A stretch of 64,000 nt of DNA from JAAYRQ01 sp035647815 (GTDB lineage Bacteria; Bacillota; Syntrophomonadia; Syntrophomonadales; Syntrophomonadaceae), in contig DASRMR010000025.1 in assembly GCA_035647815.1 (NCBI GenBank), positions 1-64,000 of the forward strand. Direction: 5' to 3'. This document shows, one piece after another, positions 8,123 through 16,913 of this stretch. Below the pieces are notes generated by a model. That model worked only from the letters and a program-made list of their open reading frames with translations. It ran no database searches and was not told the DNA's origin. Both the position numbers and the translations under genes were made by a program. Within the stretch, counting starts at the first letter, position 1; every line of letters begins with the position of its first letter.

Positions 8123-9997
8123 ATGTCGAAAATAATACCGAATCATGCTCCGGACTGGGACAAAAGAATGGCAGCTTATTTCGAAAAAAACAAAACACTT
8201 GCAAATGCAATGCTTCAAAGATCCGAAGAGTTTGCCGGGCATGAAGCTCTGACGGGTAAGGTTAATGGGGAGTGGGTATCACTAAAATGGGAAGAGGTGG
8301 GGGAACAGATAAGTGCAGTTGGTAAAGCACTTTTAGAAATGGACATATTAGATGTAGGTGAAATGGCAGGGGTATTTGCAGCAAACTGTATTGAATGGGC
8401 AATTGCTGATCTTGGCATTTTAACTAATCGTGGTGTTTCAGTACCAATTTATGCAACAAATTCTGTTGACGAGGCAGAATATATTATTAATGATGCTAAA
8501 ATCAAAATAATATTTGTGGGCAATCAAGAACACTACGACAAAGCTAAAGAAATAATTGCTACTAATATTTACTTAAAGAAAATTATTGTATTTGAACCTG
8601 AAACTAAAATTACAGGTGATGATAGCATGTATTTCCAAGATTTCCTCGATATGGGAAGAAAGGCACCACAAGATGAAAACCTAAAGAAACGCCTAGATGA
8701 TGCTAAAACTGATGATATATTAACCTTAATCTATACATCTGGAACTACAGGTCCACCTAAAGGTGCTATACATACTCACCGAAGCTTTATGAGTGGTTTG
8801 TATCCAGGTCAAACACGATTTCCTCATGCAGGCATTGGGCATACATCGCTTGCTATATTACCTCTTAGCCATGTTTTCGAGCGAATGTGGTCATATGGTT
8901 GTATGACAGTAGGGATACGTCTTGCTTATTGTTCTGACCCAAAAGACTTTTTAGATGTAATGGTTGAAATAAAACCGCATTTCATGACTAGTGTGCCTAG
9001 AATTTGGGAAAAGGTTTATGGTACTATTCAGGAGGGCTTAAAAACTGGACCTGTTCTGAAAAGCAAACTTTTTATTTGGGCTGAAAGAGTTGCATTAGAA
9101 GTATATCGCAACAAAATGGCAGGTAAAAAGTCAGGTAGCTTTTTACTTGCACAACATTCACTTGCTGATAAACTAATAATGCAAAAAGTGCGTGAAACCC
9201 TAGGAACTGAGAATTGTGATCTGTATCATGTAGGTGGTGCAGCTTTTTCCTCAGATGTTAACGAGTTTTTCTTAGCTTTTGGTATTAATATTGCACAAGG
9301 GTATGGACTTACTGAGTTTTTCCCAGTATGTATCGGTTATAGTGATAATGCCAGAATTGGGAAATGTGGCCCTACAGCTCCCATGTGTGAGTTTAGATTA
9401 TCAGATGAGGATGAGATACAAATCAAGGGCGGAATGTGTATGATTGGCTATCACAACAACCCTGAAGCGACTGCAGAATGTTTCACTAGTGATGGATGGT
9501 TTAAAACTCAAGATGTCGGGGTTATTGATGTCGAGGAAAAAGATGGTGATACTTTAACCTATATTACAATAACCGATCGTATCAAGGATCTTATTATCAC
9601 AGCTGGTGGTAAAAACATATCACCACAACAGATAGAAATGCTATTTGGTGAAGAGCTTTTCATCGAACAGTTTGTTACTATTGGTGAAGGTAAAAAATTC
9701 ATATCTGCACTAGTTGTTCCTAATTTTGCCGTTCTTGAAGACTATTGTCAAAAAAATAACATCGAATTTAAATCGCGCGAAGATTTGATATCTAAACCAG
9801 AAGTAATTAAATTATATGATGAAATTATAGAACAACGCACTGAATCTTTAGGCCGAGTTGAAAAGATAAAAAAATACGCTTTCTTAACAGATGAACTAAC
9901 CCAAGAAAGTGGAGAATTAACCCCAACCATGAAACTAAAACGGAAACAGATTGACGAAAATTATAAGGATATAATTGATGAAATGTATGCAGATTAA
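8123..9997 (+). CDS. long-chain acyl-CoA synthetase (AMP-forming)
   Basis: A 624-residue ANL-superfamily enzyme that activates a fatty acid with ATP and CoA to acyl-CoA, AMP and pyrophosphate. The AMP-binding P-loop reads IYTSGTTGPPKGAIHTH (around residues 201-217). Further marks are the GYGLTEFFPV segment (A5 motif), the GWFKTQDVG block (A7) and the C-terminal hinge DRIKDLIITAGGKNISPQ (A8). Length matches bacterial FadD/FAA relatives of about 600-640 residues. It is monocistronic, with a strong ribosome site and a terminator at 10014-10054, and faces a cluster of acyl-CoA oxidation genes. A second, different synthetase is at 14727-16640. Confidence 0.92.
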   Translation: MSKIIPNHAPDWDKRMAAYFEKNKTLANAMLQRSEEFAGHEALTGKVNGEWVSLKWEEVGEQISAVGKALLEMDILDVGEMAGVFAANCIEWAIADLGILTNRGVSVPIYATNSVDEAEYIINDAKIKIIFVGNQEHYDKAKEIIATNIYLKKIIVFEPETKITGDDSMYFQDFLDMGRKAPQDENLKKRLDDAKTDDILTLIYTSGTTGPPKGAIHTHRSFMSGLYPGQTRFPHAGIGHTSLAILPLSHVFERMWSYGCMTVGIRLAYCSDPKDFLDVMVEIKPHFMTSVPRIWEKVYGTIQEGLKTGPVLKSKLFIWAERVALEVYRNKMAGKKSGSFLLAQHSLADKLIMQKVRETLGTENCDLYHVGGAAFSSDVNEFFLAFGINIAQGYGLTEFFPVCIGYSDNARIGKCGPTAPMCEFRLSDEDEIQIKGGMCMIGYHNNPEATAECFTSDGWFKTQDVGVIDVEEKDGDTLTYITITDRIKDLIITAGGKNISPQQIEMLFGEELFIEQFVTIGEGKKFISALVVPNFAVLEDYCQKNNIEFKSREDLISKPEVIKLYDEIIEQRTESLGRVEKIKKYAFLTDELTQESGELTPTMKLKRKQIDENYKDIIDEMYAD

Positions 9998-10013
9998 AAA
10001 ATGTTAAAAGACT

Positions 10014-10054
10014 AAAGGCTCCCTGTATTAATACAGGGAGCCTTTGTGTTTTTT
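10014..10054 (+). terminator. rho-independent terminator
   Basis: A perfect 15-bp stem: AAAGGCTCCCTGTAT (10014-10028) and ATACAGGGAGCCTTT (10031-10045), followed by TGTGTTTTTT. It ends the acyl-CoA synthetase gene and separates it from the convergent acyl-CoA dehydrogenase gene. Confidence 0.92.
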
Positions 10055-10068
10055 ATAAATAGATTTGT

Positions 10069-11784
10069 TTATGGGTTTTGAATATAAACATCAACTAGGC
10101 TATAAACTTCTTCGTTTAGAACCTTGTCGAATTCTTCCAGATTAGGAACAGGTCTTTTGATCATTTTCTCGATTTTCTCAACCTGAACATCTGTATTAAG
10201 AGGTTTTCCGTAAAGTTCAACAGCATATGCTGAAAAATCTCTAACGAAAAGGTCGAACATCTGGTTCATTACTTCATCACTGACATTTTCAATTTTAGCA
10301 CTTTCAATGATTAGATGACCATATGCGACCATGGTAAAGAGTTCCCCTACTGAGAGAAGATAGTCAAAATCTAACATTTGTTCATTAAGTCCAGAACCAG
10401 AAGCTATTAAGAATTCCTTATAAGCTTCAATCTGTTCCATGAATACTTTAACATTAGGAAGATGTGAAAGACTTTCATAAGCTGGATTGAAATCATGGAA
10501 TTTAGTTTTAGCGTATCCTCTTGTTCTTCCCATTCTGAACAAATATTCATCATTTCGATTATCAGTAATTCTTCCTATTTCTTCAAATTCAGCCGGCATA
10601 AACATATAGCTCGGAATAAGTTTTGCGATTAAAGCCATATTTACATGACGTGTACCTTCAAGCTTAGGGAAGCCGATAAGTTCTGTAACTGCTTGTTCAA
10701 AATACATATCTTTTTCAAAGCCTTTTGCAGCTATTATATCAAAAAGATGCTCATGAACTTCTTCACCTTGCATAGCAACTTTCATTTTCATGACAGGGTT
10801 AAAGAGTAAGTATCTTTTATCATCATCATTAGCAGATCTCATGTAGTCAGTCGCTCTTAGTCCAAAAAGTTTCATACCCATAATTCTAAGCCATGAATCG
10901 GAAAAGAGTCTTCTTATTTGTGCAAAGTCAGTTACTCTTTGACCATAAAGTTTTCTATGATAAGCGTGATTTAATGCTTCATAAAATGAGTGGGTTACAA
11001 TACCTGTAGCACCTGAACCGATGTTGAATTTACAAATGTTAATAGTATTTAACATGTCATCCCATGCCTTGGAACCTCTTGAAAGGATTTCAGCTTCTGT
11101 AATCGGATAATTGCTAAGAGTGAATTCTGCAACAAACTGTTGGTTAGAATCGATAATGTTTTTTACGCATTCATAATTAGGATGTTGAGAATCGACTACA
11201 AAGAAAACATATTCTTCTGTATCCGCAAACTTACCAAACACTGTTACTGTGCTAGCAACATTGCCATTACCAATATAATATTTGGTACCGTTGGCAAGAT
11301 AAGTCCCGTCATCTTGAGGAGTAAGACTTACTTCAGAAGAATAGATATCTGCACCATGTTCCTTTTCAGAAAGACCAAAAGCACAAAGTGCATTATCTTT
11401 TAGTTTTGCTGCAGCTTTATGTTTAGCTTCTTCGTTATCCCCTAAGAGAACAGGATTTAAACCTAAAGCTGAGACATGATAAGTATACCAATATGCTCCA
11501 CCATAGAAACCGCATATTTCTGAAAACTCATACATTCTGTATGTACTATAGTATTGATCTGGATCAGAACCATAGCCTGCAGGAAGAAAAAGTGTTTCAA
11601 AAAGACCCTCTTCTGTTACGAATTCCTGGAAATCTGAACAGAATTCACGATCATGGTATTGTTCTTTCTGCCTTGCTAGGCCTTTTTCTTCAAACCAATC
11701 GATAGTTTTCTGCATTATTTCTTTTGACCTTTCGTCAGGATAATTACGATCTTTGTACTTCTTGGGATTGAGTAGTAAACTCAT
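10069..11784 (-). CDS. acyl-CoA dehydrogenase family protein (large form)
   Basis: A 571-residue flavoprotein of the acyl-CoA dehydrogenase family, which introduces the alpha-beta double bond in acyl-CoA and passes electrons to ETF. It is longer than the roughly 380-residue butyryl-CoA dehydrogenases because of a C-terminal extension of about 150 residues. Substrate/FAD motifs include FGLSEKEHGADIYSS (around residues 136-150), YHRKLYGQRVTDFAQIR (about 270-286) and KLEGTRHVN, whose Glu matches the catalytic base of the YEGT motif. ATG preceded by AAGGAGGG. Divergent from the isomerase-like gene at 12213; both probably serve the same fatty-acid degradation step set. Confidence 0.88.
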   Translation of the reverse strand: MSLLLNPKKYKDRNYPDERSKEIMQKTIDWFEEKGLARQKEQYHDREFCSDFQEFVTEEGLFETLFLPAGYGSDPDQYYSTYRMYEFSEICGFYGGAYWYTYHVSALGLNPVLLGDNEEAKHKAAAKLKDNALCAFGLSEKEHGADIYSSEVSLTPQDDGTYLANGTKYYIGNGNVASTVTVFGKFADTEEYVFFVVDSQHPNYECVKNIIDSNQQFVAEFTLSNYPITEAEILSRGSKAWDDMLNTINICKFNIGSGATGIVTHSFYEALNHAYHRKLYGQRVTDFAQIRRLFSDSWLRIMGMKLFGLRATDYMRSANDDDKRYLLFNPVMKMKVAMQGEEVHEHLFDIIAAKGFEKDMYFEQAVTELIGFPKLEGTRHVNMALIAKLIPSYMFMPAEFEEIGRITDNRNDEYLFRMGRTRGYAKTKFHDFNPAYESLSHLPNVKVFMEQIEAYKEFLIASGSGLNEQMLDFDYLLSVGELFTMVAYGHLIIESAKIENVSDEVMNQMFDLFVRDFSAYAVELYGKPLNTDVQVEKIEKMIKRPVPNLEEFDKVLNEEVYSLVDVYIQNP

Positions 11785-11977
11785 AAATAATAGCCCTCCT
11801 TAAAATTAAAATCCTCATTAAGATATTCTTTCACAATGTTCATATCTAAAAGATGAAAATCTTTAATATTATTATACCATATACAACATATAATAATTAA
11901 TAAGCGTAATTTATTTATTCGTAATATAATTGAAGTTTATGTAGAATGATATTACATAAATAATCTTGCCAAAAATT

Positions 11978-11997
11978 TATTACATAATTATGTAATA
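11978..11997. promoter_or_regulatory. 20-bp perfect palindrome, candidate operator
   Basis: TATTACATAATTATGTAATA is a perfect palindrome in the 428-base region between the divergent acyl-CoA dehydrogenase (start 11784) and the isomerase-like gene (start 12213). It is followed at once by TATAAT-like sequence, so it overlaps a likely promoter. A partial copy (ATTACATAAATAAT) sits at about 11951. The geometry suits a dimeric repressor such as a TetR-family fatty-acid regulator; the regulator is not in the window. Nothing else was recognised in this spacer. Confidence 0.5.
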
Positions 11998-12212
11998 TAA
12001 TTTATGCTATACTATATTGCAAAGATGTAGTTTGTTATATATTTAATATTTAACAGTATCATATCTAACTGTTATAGAAAGGATACATTAGTAAATATGA
12101 TACCCAATACTATTAATATATATTACAACAATGCTGGGATCAAATTGTATAAATAACAAGTAATTCTAGCTTTAAAGCTAAAATAATTTTTAAATATCAA
12201 GGAGGGAATTTT

Positions 12213-12971
12213 ATGGCTATAGTAAAATGGGAAAAAGATGGTACAGTTGCTATACTGACAATGAATGATGGCGAAAACAGACACAACCCTGAATGGGCGG
12301 AAGCAATGCTTACTACTTATGATGAGATACTGGCTGATGAAGAAATTAAAGCTATAGTACTTACATCAAGTGATCCAAAGAATTTTTGTCTAGGTGTTGA
12401 TCTCGAATGGATGATGAAAGCACAGAATGAAAAGGATTTCCCCAGCATAAGCAAGTGGTTATACAGAGAAGGGGATGTTTTTAAAGCTATGCTTATGTCA
12501 CCAGTTCCTACAATAGCAGCAATTACAGGTCATGCTTTTGGTAATGGTGCAATGCTTGCTGGTGCATGTGATTTTAGATTCATGAGATCTGACCGAGGTT
12601 ATTTTTGTTTTCCTGAAGTTGATCTCGGCATTCAGTTTGCACCTTCCATGATTGAGTGGATGAAAAGGATTATGCCTTACTCTCTTTTCATTAAAATGAA
12701 ATGGACAGGAGCCAGAGTCGGTGCAGCAGAACTTGAAAAAAATGGTGTAATCCTCAAAGCATGTGAAGGTATTGAAAATACTCTTGAAGAAGCAGTTACT
12801 TTTGCAAAAACATTTAATAAGTCTAGAACAACTCTCGCTGAAATGAAAAGAAGGACATATAAGCATATTATAGATAAAATGGAAAACGAAGACCCTGAGT
12901 ATTTTGATTTTAAGCCTGAAGCAGTAAAAGAAGGCAGATCACCTATTTTTATGTTTACACCGTTGACATAA
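12213..12971 (+). CDS. crotonase family protein, delta3-delta2-enoyl-CoA isomerase-like
   Basis: A 252-residue crotonase-fold protein with GGAGGG before its ATG. The N-terminal ENRHNPEW stretch (residues 21-28) resembles enoyl-CoA isomerases rather than hydratases. At the first hydratase glutamate position the GNGAMLAGACD segment (111-120) carries a methionine, while the second is kept: E135 in FPEVDLGI. A single catalytic Glu is the pattern of delta3,delta2-enoyl-CoA isomerases, so a role in shifting double bonds during unsaturated fatty-acid oxidation is inferred. Hydratase activity seems less likely. Monocistronic, closed by the terminator at 13045-13087, divergent from an acyl-CoA dehydrogenase. 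Confidence 0.85.
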   Translation: MAIVKWEKDGTVAILTMNDGENRHNPEWAEAMLTTYDEILADEEIKAIVLTSSDPKNFCLGVDLEWMMKAQNEKDFPSISKWLYREGDVFKAMLMSPVPTIAAITGHAFGNGAMLAGACDFRFMRSDRGYFCFPEVDLGIQFAPSMIEWMKRIMPYSLFIKMKWTGARVGAAELEKNGVILKACEGIENTLEEAVTFAKTFNKSRTTLAEMKRRTYKHIIDKMENEDPEYFDFKPEAVKEGRSPIFMFTPLT

Positions 12972-13044
12972 ATAGCAAGTAGGTTATTAGTGCTAATTAA
13001 TAGTCCAACCTTAGAACAGTAAGTTTTTAATAAATAATAAAAAT

Positions 13045-13087
13045 AAGAGCGAACTTCACAAACTTAAAGTGAGGATCGCTCTTTTTT
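13045..13087 (+). terminator. rho-independent terminator
   Basis: AAGAGCGA (13045-13052) pairs with TCGCTCTT (13076-13083), with an inner CTTCAC...GTGAGG arm, followed by T residues. It ends the enoyl-CoA isomerase-like gene. Confidence 0.85.
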
Positions 13088-13151
13088 AAAGTACAATATT
13101 AATAGTAGAAAACAAACTGACAAGTTCTAAAAAGGAAAAGGAGTAATTTTT

Positions 13152-13850
13152 ATGAAAAACATTTTTATAGCTTCTGTCCATCCTAAATCAGGTCAAACTA
13201 CAATCACACTTAACTTAGCTAGTGGTTTAGTTCGTGAAGGTTATCGAGTATTAATTATCGATATAGGTCATAATGAAAAACTATATAATTGGCTAGGAAT
13301 TAATTATGAGCAAGATAATAAAATAAATAACAGCGATGATATTATCAAAGCTATTAATACTTCCCTACTTGGTATAGATTGGATAAATATGCCTCGCAAA
13401 AGTAAGGATATTCATCATTTAGCAGACTTTTTACCTAAACTAGAACAAGATTATGATTATCTTTTAATTATCCCTACTTCTAAATCGGATTGTAACTTAC
13501 TAAATGAACTGTCTGCTCATGTACTTTTATGTAGTGATTTAAGCCATAACAATGAAGTTGCAGATATAATATCTATAAATAAATATTTAAACGAAACTCT
13601 GGGCTTAAAAAAATCTATTAGTTTGCTCGTTTTTAATAAAATCAACACTAAGGAATGGGAGCATAATACTGAGCAAATATTTGAATTGGCTGATTATCTT
13701 GGATATGAAAAAATGGCAGATCCTATCCCCTATTGTGAAAGAATCCACGACTTGCAGCTAGAAAAACATACGATTTGGGAATTAAGTCAGAAGAATTTGC
13801 AGGCAGCTTTTATGAGTCTAATTGAAACAGTAGTCTCATTGCAAATCTAA
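13152..13850 (+). CDS. ParA/MinD-like protein with degenerate P-loop
   Basis: A 232-residue protein of the ParA/MinD (SIMIBI) fold. The N-terminus (MKNIFIASVHPKSGQTTITL) aligns with the deviant Walker A region, where KGGxGKTT is expected, but reads HPKSGQTT: the catalytic P-loop lysine is Q15 and the signature lysine is replaced by His. The following NLASGLVREGYRVLIIDIG segment is a normal ParA strand-helix-strand, with switch I Asp kept, while the Walker B region reads YDYLLIIPTSKSD. ATP hydrolysis is therefore doubtful. It has AAAAGGAG ahead of its ATG and stands alone, without a ParB or MinC partner. Function unknown. Confidence 0.75.
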   Translation: MKNIFIASVHPKSGQTTITLNLASGLVREGYRVLIIDIGHNEKLYNWLGINYEQDNKINNSDDIIKAINTSLLGIDWINMPRKSKDIHHLADFLPKLEQDYDYLLIIPTSKSDCNLLNELSAHVLLCSDLSHNNEVADIISINKYLNETLGLKKSISLLVFNKINTKEWEHNTEQIFELADYLGYEKMADPIPYCERIHDLQLEKHTIWELSQKNLQAAFMSLIETVVSLQI

Positions 13851-13966
13851 GTACGTACGAGAAGTTCTCATACATATTTAGACTTAAAATATATATATTA
13901 AAATAATACTAGGACCTAGGGTTGCTATATAGTATCTCTTTAATGACTATGCAATATCAAGGAAAT

Positions 13967-14509
13967 TTAAGAAGCCTTTTTGGTAGACGGTATTGATATG
14001 TTGCCTACCTTTCCTGAAACTTTCGTTACACCTTTAATTGACATATTAACCTTCCCTTCCATAAGCAAAAGTTCTTTTAATTCGGGGAAATCTTTACGGG
14101 GACTAATTATATTTAAAAGCAAACGATCTTTTCCTTCTATTCCATGTCCCATCATAGTTGTTACTGAATAACCTTTAGCACGCAATCGATCTGCTAAAGC
14201 TATACCTTCTCCAGGATGTTTGTATACTGTTGTTTCCAGAAGTCCTACTGCAAGTTTTTTGTCAATTAGACTTCCTAATAGTACTCCTGCAGTTCTTCCT
14301 AAGGCAAAAGCTAAAACAAATATAAAACCTGAGGAATTAACAATTAGCTTAAATGCATAAGCAAATATTAATGCATCTAAAAAAGTGGTAAAATAAACTG
14401 GTTTAATAATTTGTCTACTAAGGAAAAATGATTTTAATGTCCCTAGACCAGTGCTAATTGCATTGAGCAAGAAAATTAGTCCCAATTGGACTATTGTAGA
14501 TGTTAACAT
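13967..14509 (-). CDS. DUF2179/DUF5698 (UPF0316) membrane protein
   Basis: A 180-residue protein with three predicted N-terminal membrane helices (residues about 5-25, 38-57, 62-80) and a cytoplasmic C-terminal domain. Features of the UPF0316 family are the STGLGTLKSFFLSR start, the ALGRTAGVLLGSLIDKKLAVG block and the DUF2179 domain from about residue 95 (ALADRLRAKGYSVTTMMGHG). The molecular role of the family is not established. ATG with GAGGAG upstream. A single gene separated from the acyl-CoA synthetase upstream by a terminator hairpin. Confidence 0.85.
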   Translation of the reverse strand: MLTSTIVQLGLIFLLNAISTGLGTLKSFFLSRQIIKPVYFTTFLDALIFAYAFKLIVNSSGFIFVLAFALGRTAGVLLGSLIDKKLAVGLLETTVYKHPGEGIALADRLRAKGYSVTTMMGHGIEGKDRLLLNIISPRKDFPELKELLLMEGKVNMSIKGVTKVSGKVGNISIPSTKKAS

Positions 14510-14549
14510 TATTGATTTATCACACTCCTCTCTCTTTTTTTAGAAAAAT

Positions 14550-14584
14550 AAAACGGGCTTGCTAGCTAGTAACAAGTCCGTTTT
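14550..14584 (-). terminator. rho-independent terminator (leftward)
   Basis: On the minus strand an AAAACGGACTTG arm pairs with CAAGCCCGTTTT with one G-T pair, followed by ATTTTT. It lies 140 bases past the end of the acyl-CoA synthetase at 14727-16640 and just ahead of the DUF2179 gene. Confidence 0.8.
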
Positions 14585-14726
14585 TCATACTGTTATAAAA
14601 TAGGGTCCTTAAAGAGCAACTTAATTAACATAACACATAATTCATATAATGTAAAGATTATGTAGGAATGAAAATACCCCATATTGTTTTTATATAATCA
14701 TAGTTTCACCTTAATGCATTATAGAA

Positions 14727-16640
14727 CTACGACATCTTATATAACTTTTCAATGAGATCTGCCCAGTTGTTATTAATCACTTTAACTTTAGTTTTTAAAG
14801 TCGGGGTGATTTCATCATTTTCTAATAAAAATTGACGAGGTAATATAGCCCATTGTTTTATTACTTCATGGCGTTCTAAGAAAGAGTTTTGTTCTGATAT
14901 TTCTTTTTCAATCATTTCTTTTAATAAGGGTTGGTTAATAAAATCATCCCCTACTTGTACACAAACTCTGTCTGTACCTTCACCCTGATAAATAATTTTA
15001 CTTTCATCAAAATCTATACCCTTATCTTTGAACATCTGCATGAAAAGAGCATATTTAGGAACTACTAAAGCCCCAAGATATTTACGGTCATCACCTACGA
15101 CAAAGATTTGTTCTATATAGCGACTAGTCGAATAAGGACTTTCTACTTTAGCACGAGGAACATTCTTGCCAGTGTCTAGTACCATTATAGCTTTTTTGCG
15201 ATCTACTATACGATAAAAACCGCCTTCATCTACTTCAACAATATCTCCCGTCTTAAAGAAACCATCCTCAGTAAAAGCTTCTTTAGTATCTTCTGGACGG
15301 TTGATATATTTTAAGAAAACATTGTTCCCTCGCACAAGAAGCTCGCCATCTTCAGCAATTTTAGCCTCAACTCCAGCAGCTATCTTTCCAATAGAGCCAG
15401 GTTTTATAGAACGAAGATCATTATAAATTACGGAGTTACAGGTTTCAGTAAGACCATAGCCTTCATTTATCCGTATGCCCATAGCTAAAAAAGTTTTACA
15501 TAAATCTTCGGATAATGCAGCTGAAGCTGAATAACATGAACGGAATCTGCCACCTAACATCCCCCGAATTTTACTGAATAAAAGCTCATCTGCTTTTAAA
15601 TATTGCTCTTTAAGATCTTCAGGCAAACCTTCAGTTAAATCAACATCAAAACCCATATCAACTGCACCATATTCATTAGCGCGAACATCAATAACTTTCT
15701 TGCCAATATCTAAAGCCTTTTCAAACATTACCCTGCTTTCTTCAGTTTGTGAAGCCATTTCACGTAAAGTCATATAAATACGTTCAAATATGCGCGGAAC
15801 CGATAAAAAATAGGTTGGCTTAAAAATTTGCATATCTTCCATTATAGTGGAAGCTTTTTGACAATAAGCAATAACTGAGCCATAGAAAAGGCCTAATATT
15901 TGCCCCATTTCTCGTTCATATGTATGTGATAGTGGTAGGAAAGATAGACATACATCATCTTTACTAAAACCATAGTCACTTGCAGTAGCATTATGAACAT
16001 CTCTGTAAACTGATGACACAATACTTTGATGTGTATGTACTGCACCTTTAGATTGTCCAGTAGTTCCAGAAGTGTATACTATAGTAGACCAATCCCAAGG
16101 TTGGATAGAATTCCAACGTTCATCATAAGCAGTCCGATTTTCAGCTAAATAAACAGCACCTTTGTATATCATTTCGTCTATAGAAATCACTAAGGGGTTA
16201 TCTGTGTTTAACTCATCATCCATCACGATAATTTTTTCTAGGGTTGGCAAATATTCTAAACAACTAAGCACTCTATTCAGAATATCTTGCCCTTTAACAA
16301 AAACAACATTTGAGCCAGAGTCATTCATAATATAAGATAGTTCATGTTCAGATGAAGTTGGATAAATAGTAACCGTAGTTCCACCAGCATTTAAAATAGC
16401 AAAATCTGCCCATAACCATTCTGGACAGTTAGGTGCCATAATAGCTACACGATCACCCTTTTTAATTCCCATCTCTAAAAGAGCTCCAGCCAGATCTTTG
16501 ACTTTGAAGCCTACTTCAGTATAAGTTAGTGATTCAGTAGTTTCTGGTCCAGTCCTCCACCATTGGCAACGATTATGTCCATGTCGCGTTACTGCATCAT
16601 TGAACATTCTCGCTAAAGTATTACAAGCTATTACCTCCAT
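14727..16640 (-). CDS. long-chain acyl-CoA synthetase (AMP-forming)
   Basis: A 637-residue fatty-acyl-CoA ligase. The ATG at 16640 is preferred because GAGGGGGA lies seven bases upstream; a TTG two codons earlier is possible. ANL motifs: IVYTSGTTGQSKGAVHTH (about residues 190-207), INEGYGLTETCNSVIY (A5), DGFFKTGDIVEV (A7) and DRKKAIMVLDTGKNV (A8). The A8 hinge here reads VLDTGKNV, unlike the more common ITSGGKNI. It would load fatty acids for beta-oxidation together with the other genes of this region. It differs clearly from the ligase at 8123, so the two are not a recent duplication. Confidence 0.92.
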   Translation of the reverse strand: MEVIACNTLARMFNDAVTRHGHNRCQWWRTGPETTESLTYTEVGFKVKDLAGALLEMGIKKGDRVAIMAPNCPEWLWADFAILNAGGTTVTIYPTSSEHELSYIMNDSGSNVVFVKGQDILNRVLSCLEYLPTLEKIIVMDDELNTDNPLVISIDEMIYKGAVYLAENRTAYDERWNSIQPWDWSTIVYTSGTTGQSKGAVHTHQSIVSSVYRDVHNATASDYGFSKDDVCLSFLPLSHTYEREMGQILGLFYGSVIAYCQKASTIMEDMQIFKPTYFLSVPRIFERIYMTLREMASQTEESRVMFEKALDIGKKVIDVRANEYGAVDMGFDVDLTEGLPEDLKEQYLKADELLFSKIRGMLGGRFRSCYSASAALSEDLCKTFLAMGIRINEGYGLTETCNSVIYNDLRSIKPGSIGKIAAGVEAKIAEDGELLVRGNNVFLKYINRPEDTKEAFTEDGFFKTGDIVEVDEGGFYRIVDRKKAIMVLDTGKNVPRAKVESPYSTSRYIEQIFVVGDDRKYLGALVVPKYALFMQMFKDKGIDFDESKIIYQGEGTDRVCVQVGDDFINQPLLKEMIEKEISEQNSFLERHEVIKQWAILPRQFLLENDEITPTLKTKVKVINNNWADLIEKLYKMS

Positions 16641-16790
16641 CAACAATTCCCCCTCAATAATTTAAGGTAACATCATAAATAAATCTATAATATTACTACC
16701 CTTCTTGTCATAATTATATCATACTGCTATCAAAGTCGGCGGGAAATTATGAGTATTTATGATATTTATCGACGCATTATTTAGATTTAC

Positions 16791-16825
16791 TAAAAAACGA
16801 AGCTCTTTTATAAAAGAGCTTCGTT
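16791..16825 (-). terminator. rho-independent terminator of recQ
   Basis: A perfect 30-base palindrome (16796-16825, arms AACGAAGCTCTTTTA and its complement) followed on the minus strand by TTTTTT. It lies about 90 bases past the stop of the recQ gene. Confidence 0.88.
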
Positions 16826-16913
16826 GATAAATTGTTAAGGTTTTAATATTTATTTTTTATCACTAGCTAAACGTCTTGGGAATAATATGGGAATAGGTAA
16901 TAGGTTTATAGTA

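Noticed and set aside
7991..8242. 83-codon minus-strand frame over the start of the acyl-CoA synthetase
   Set aside because: Overlaps a clear gene, lacks a ribosome site and has no protein-like composition.
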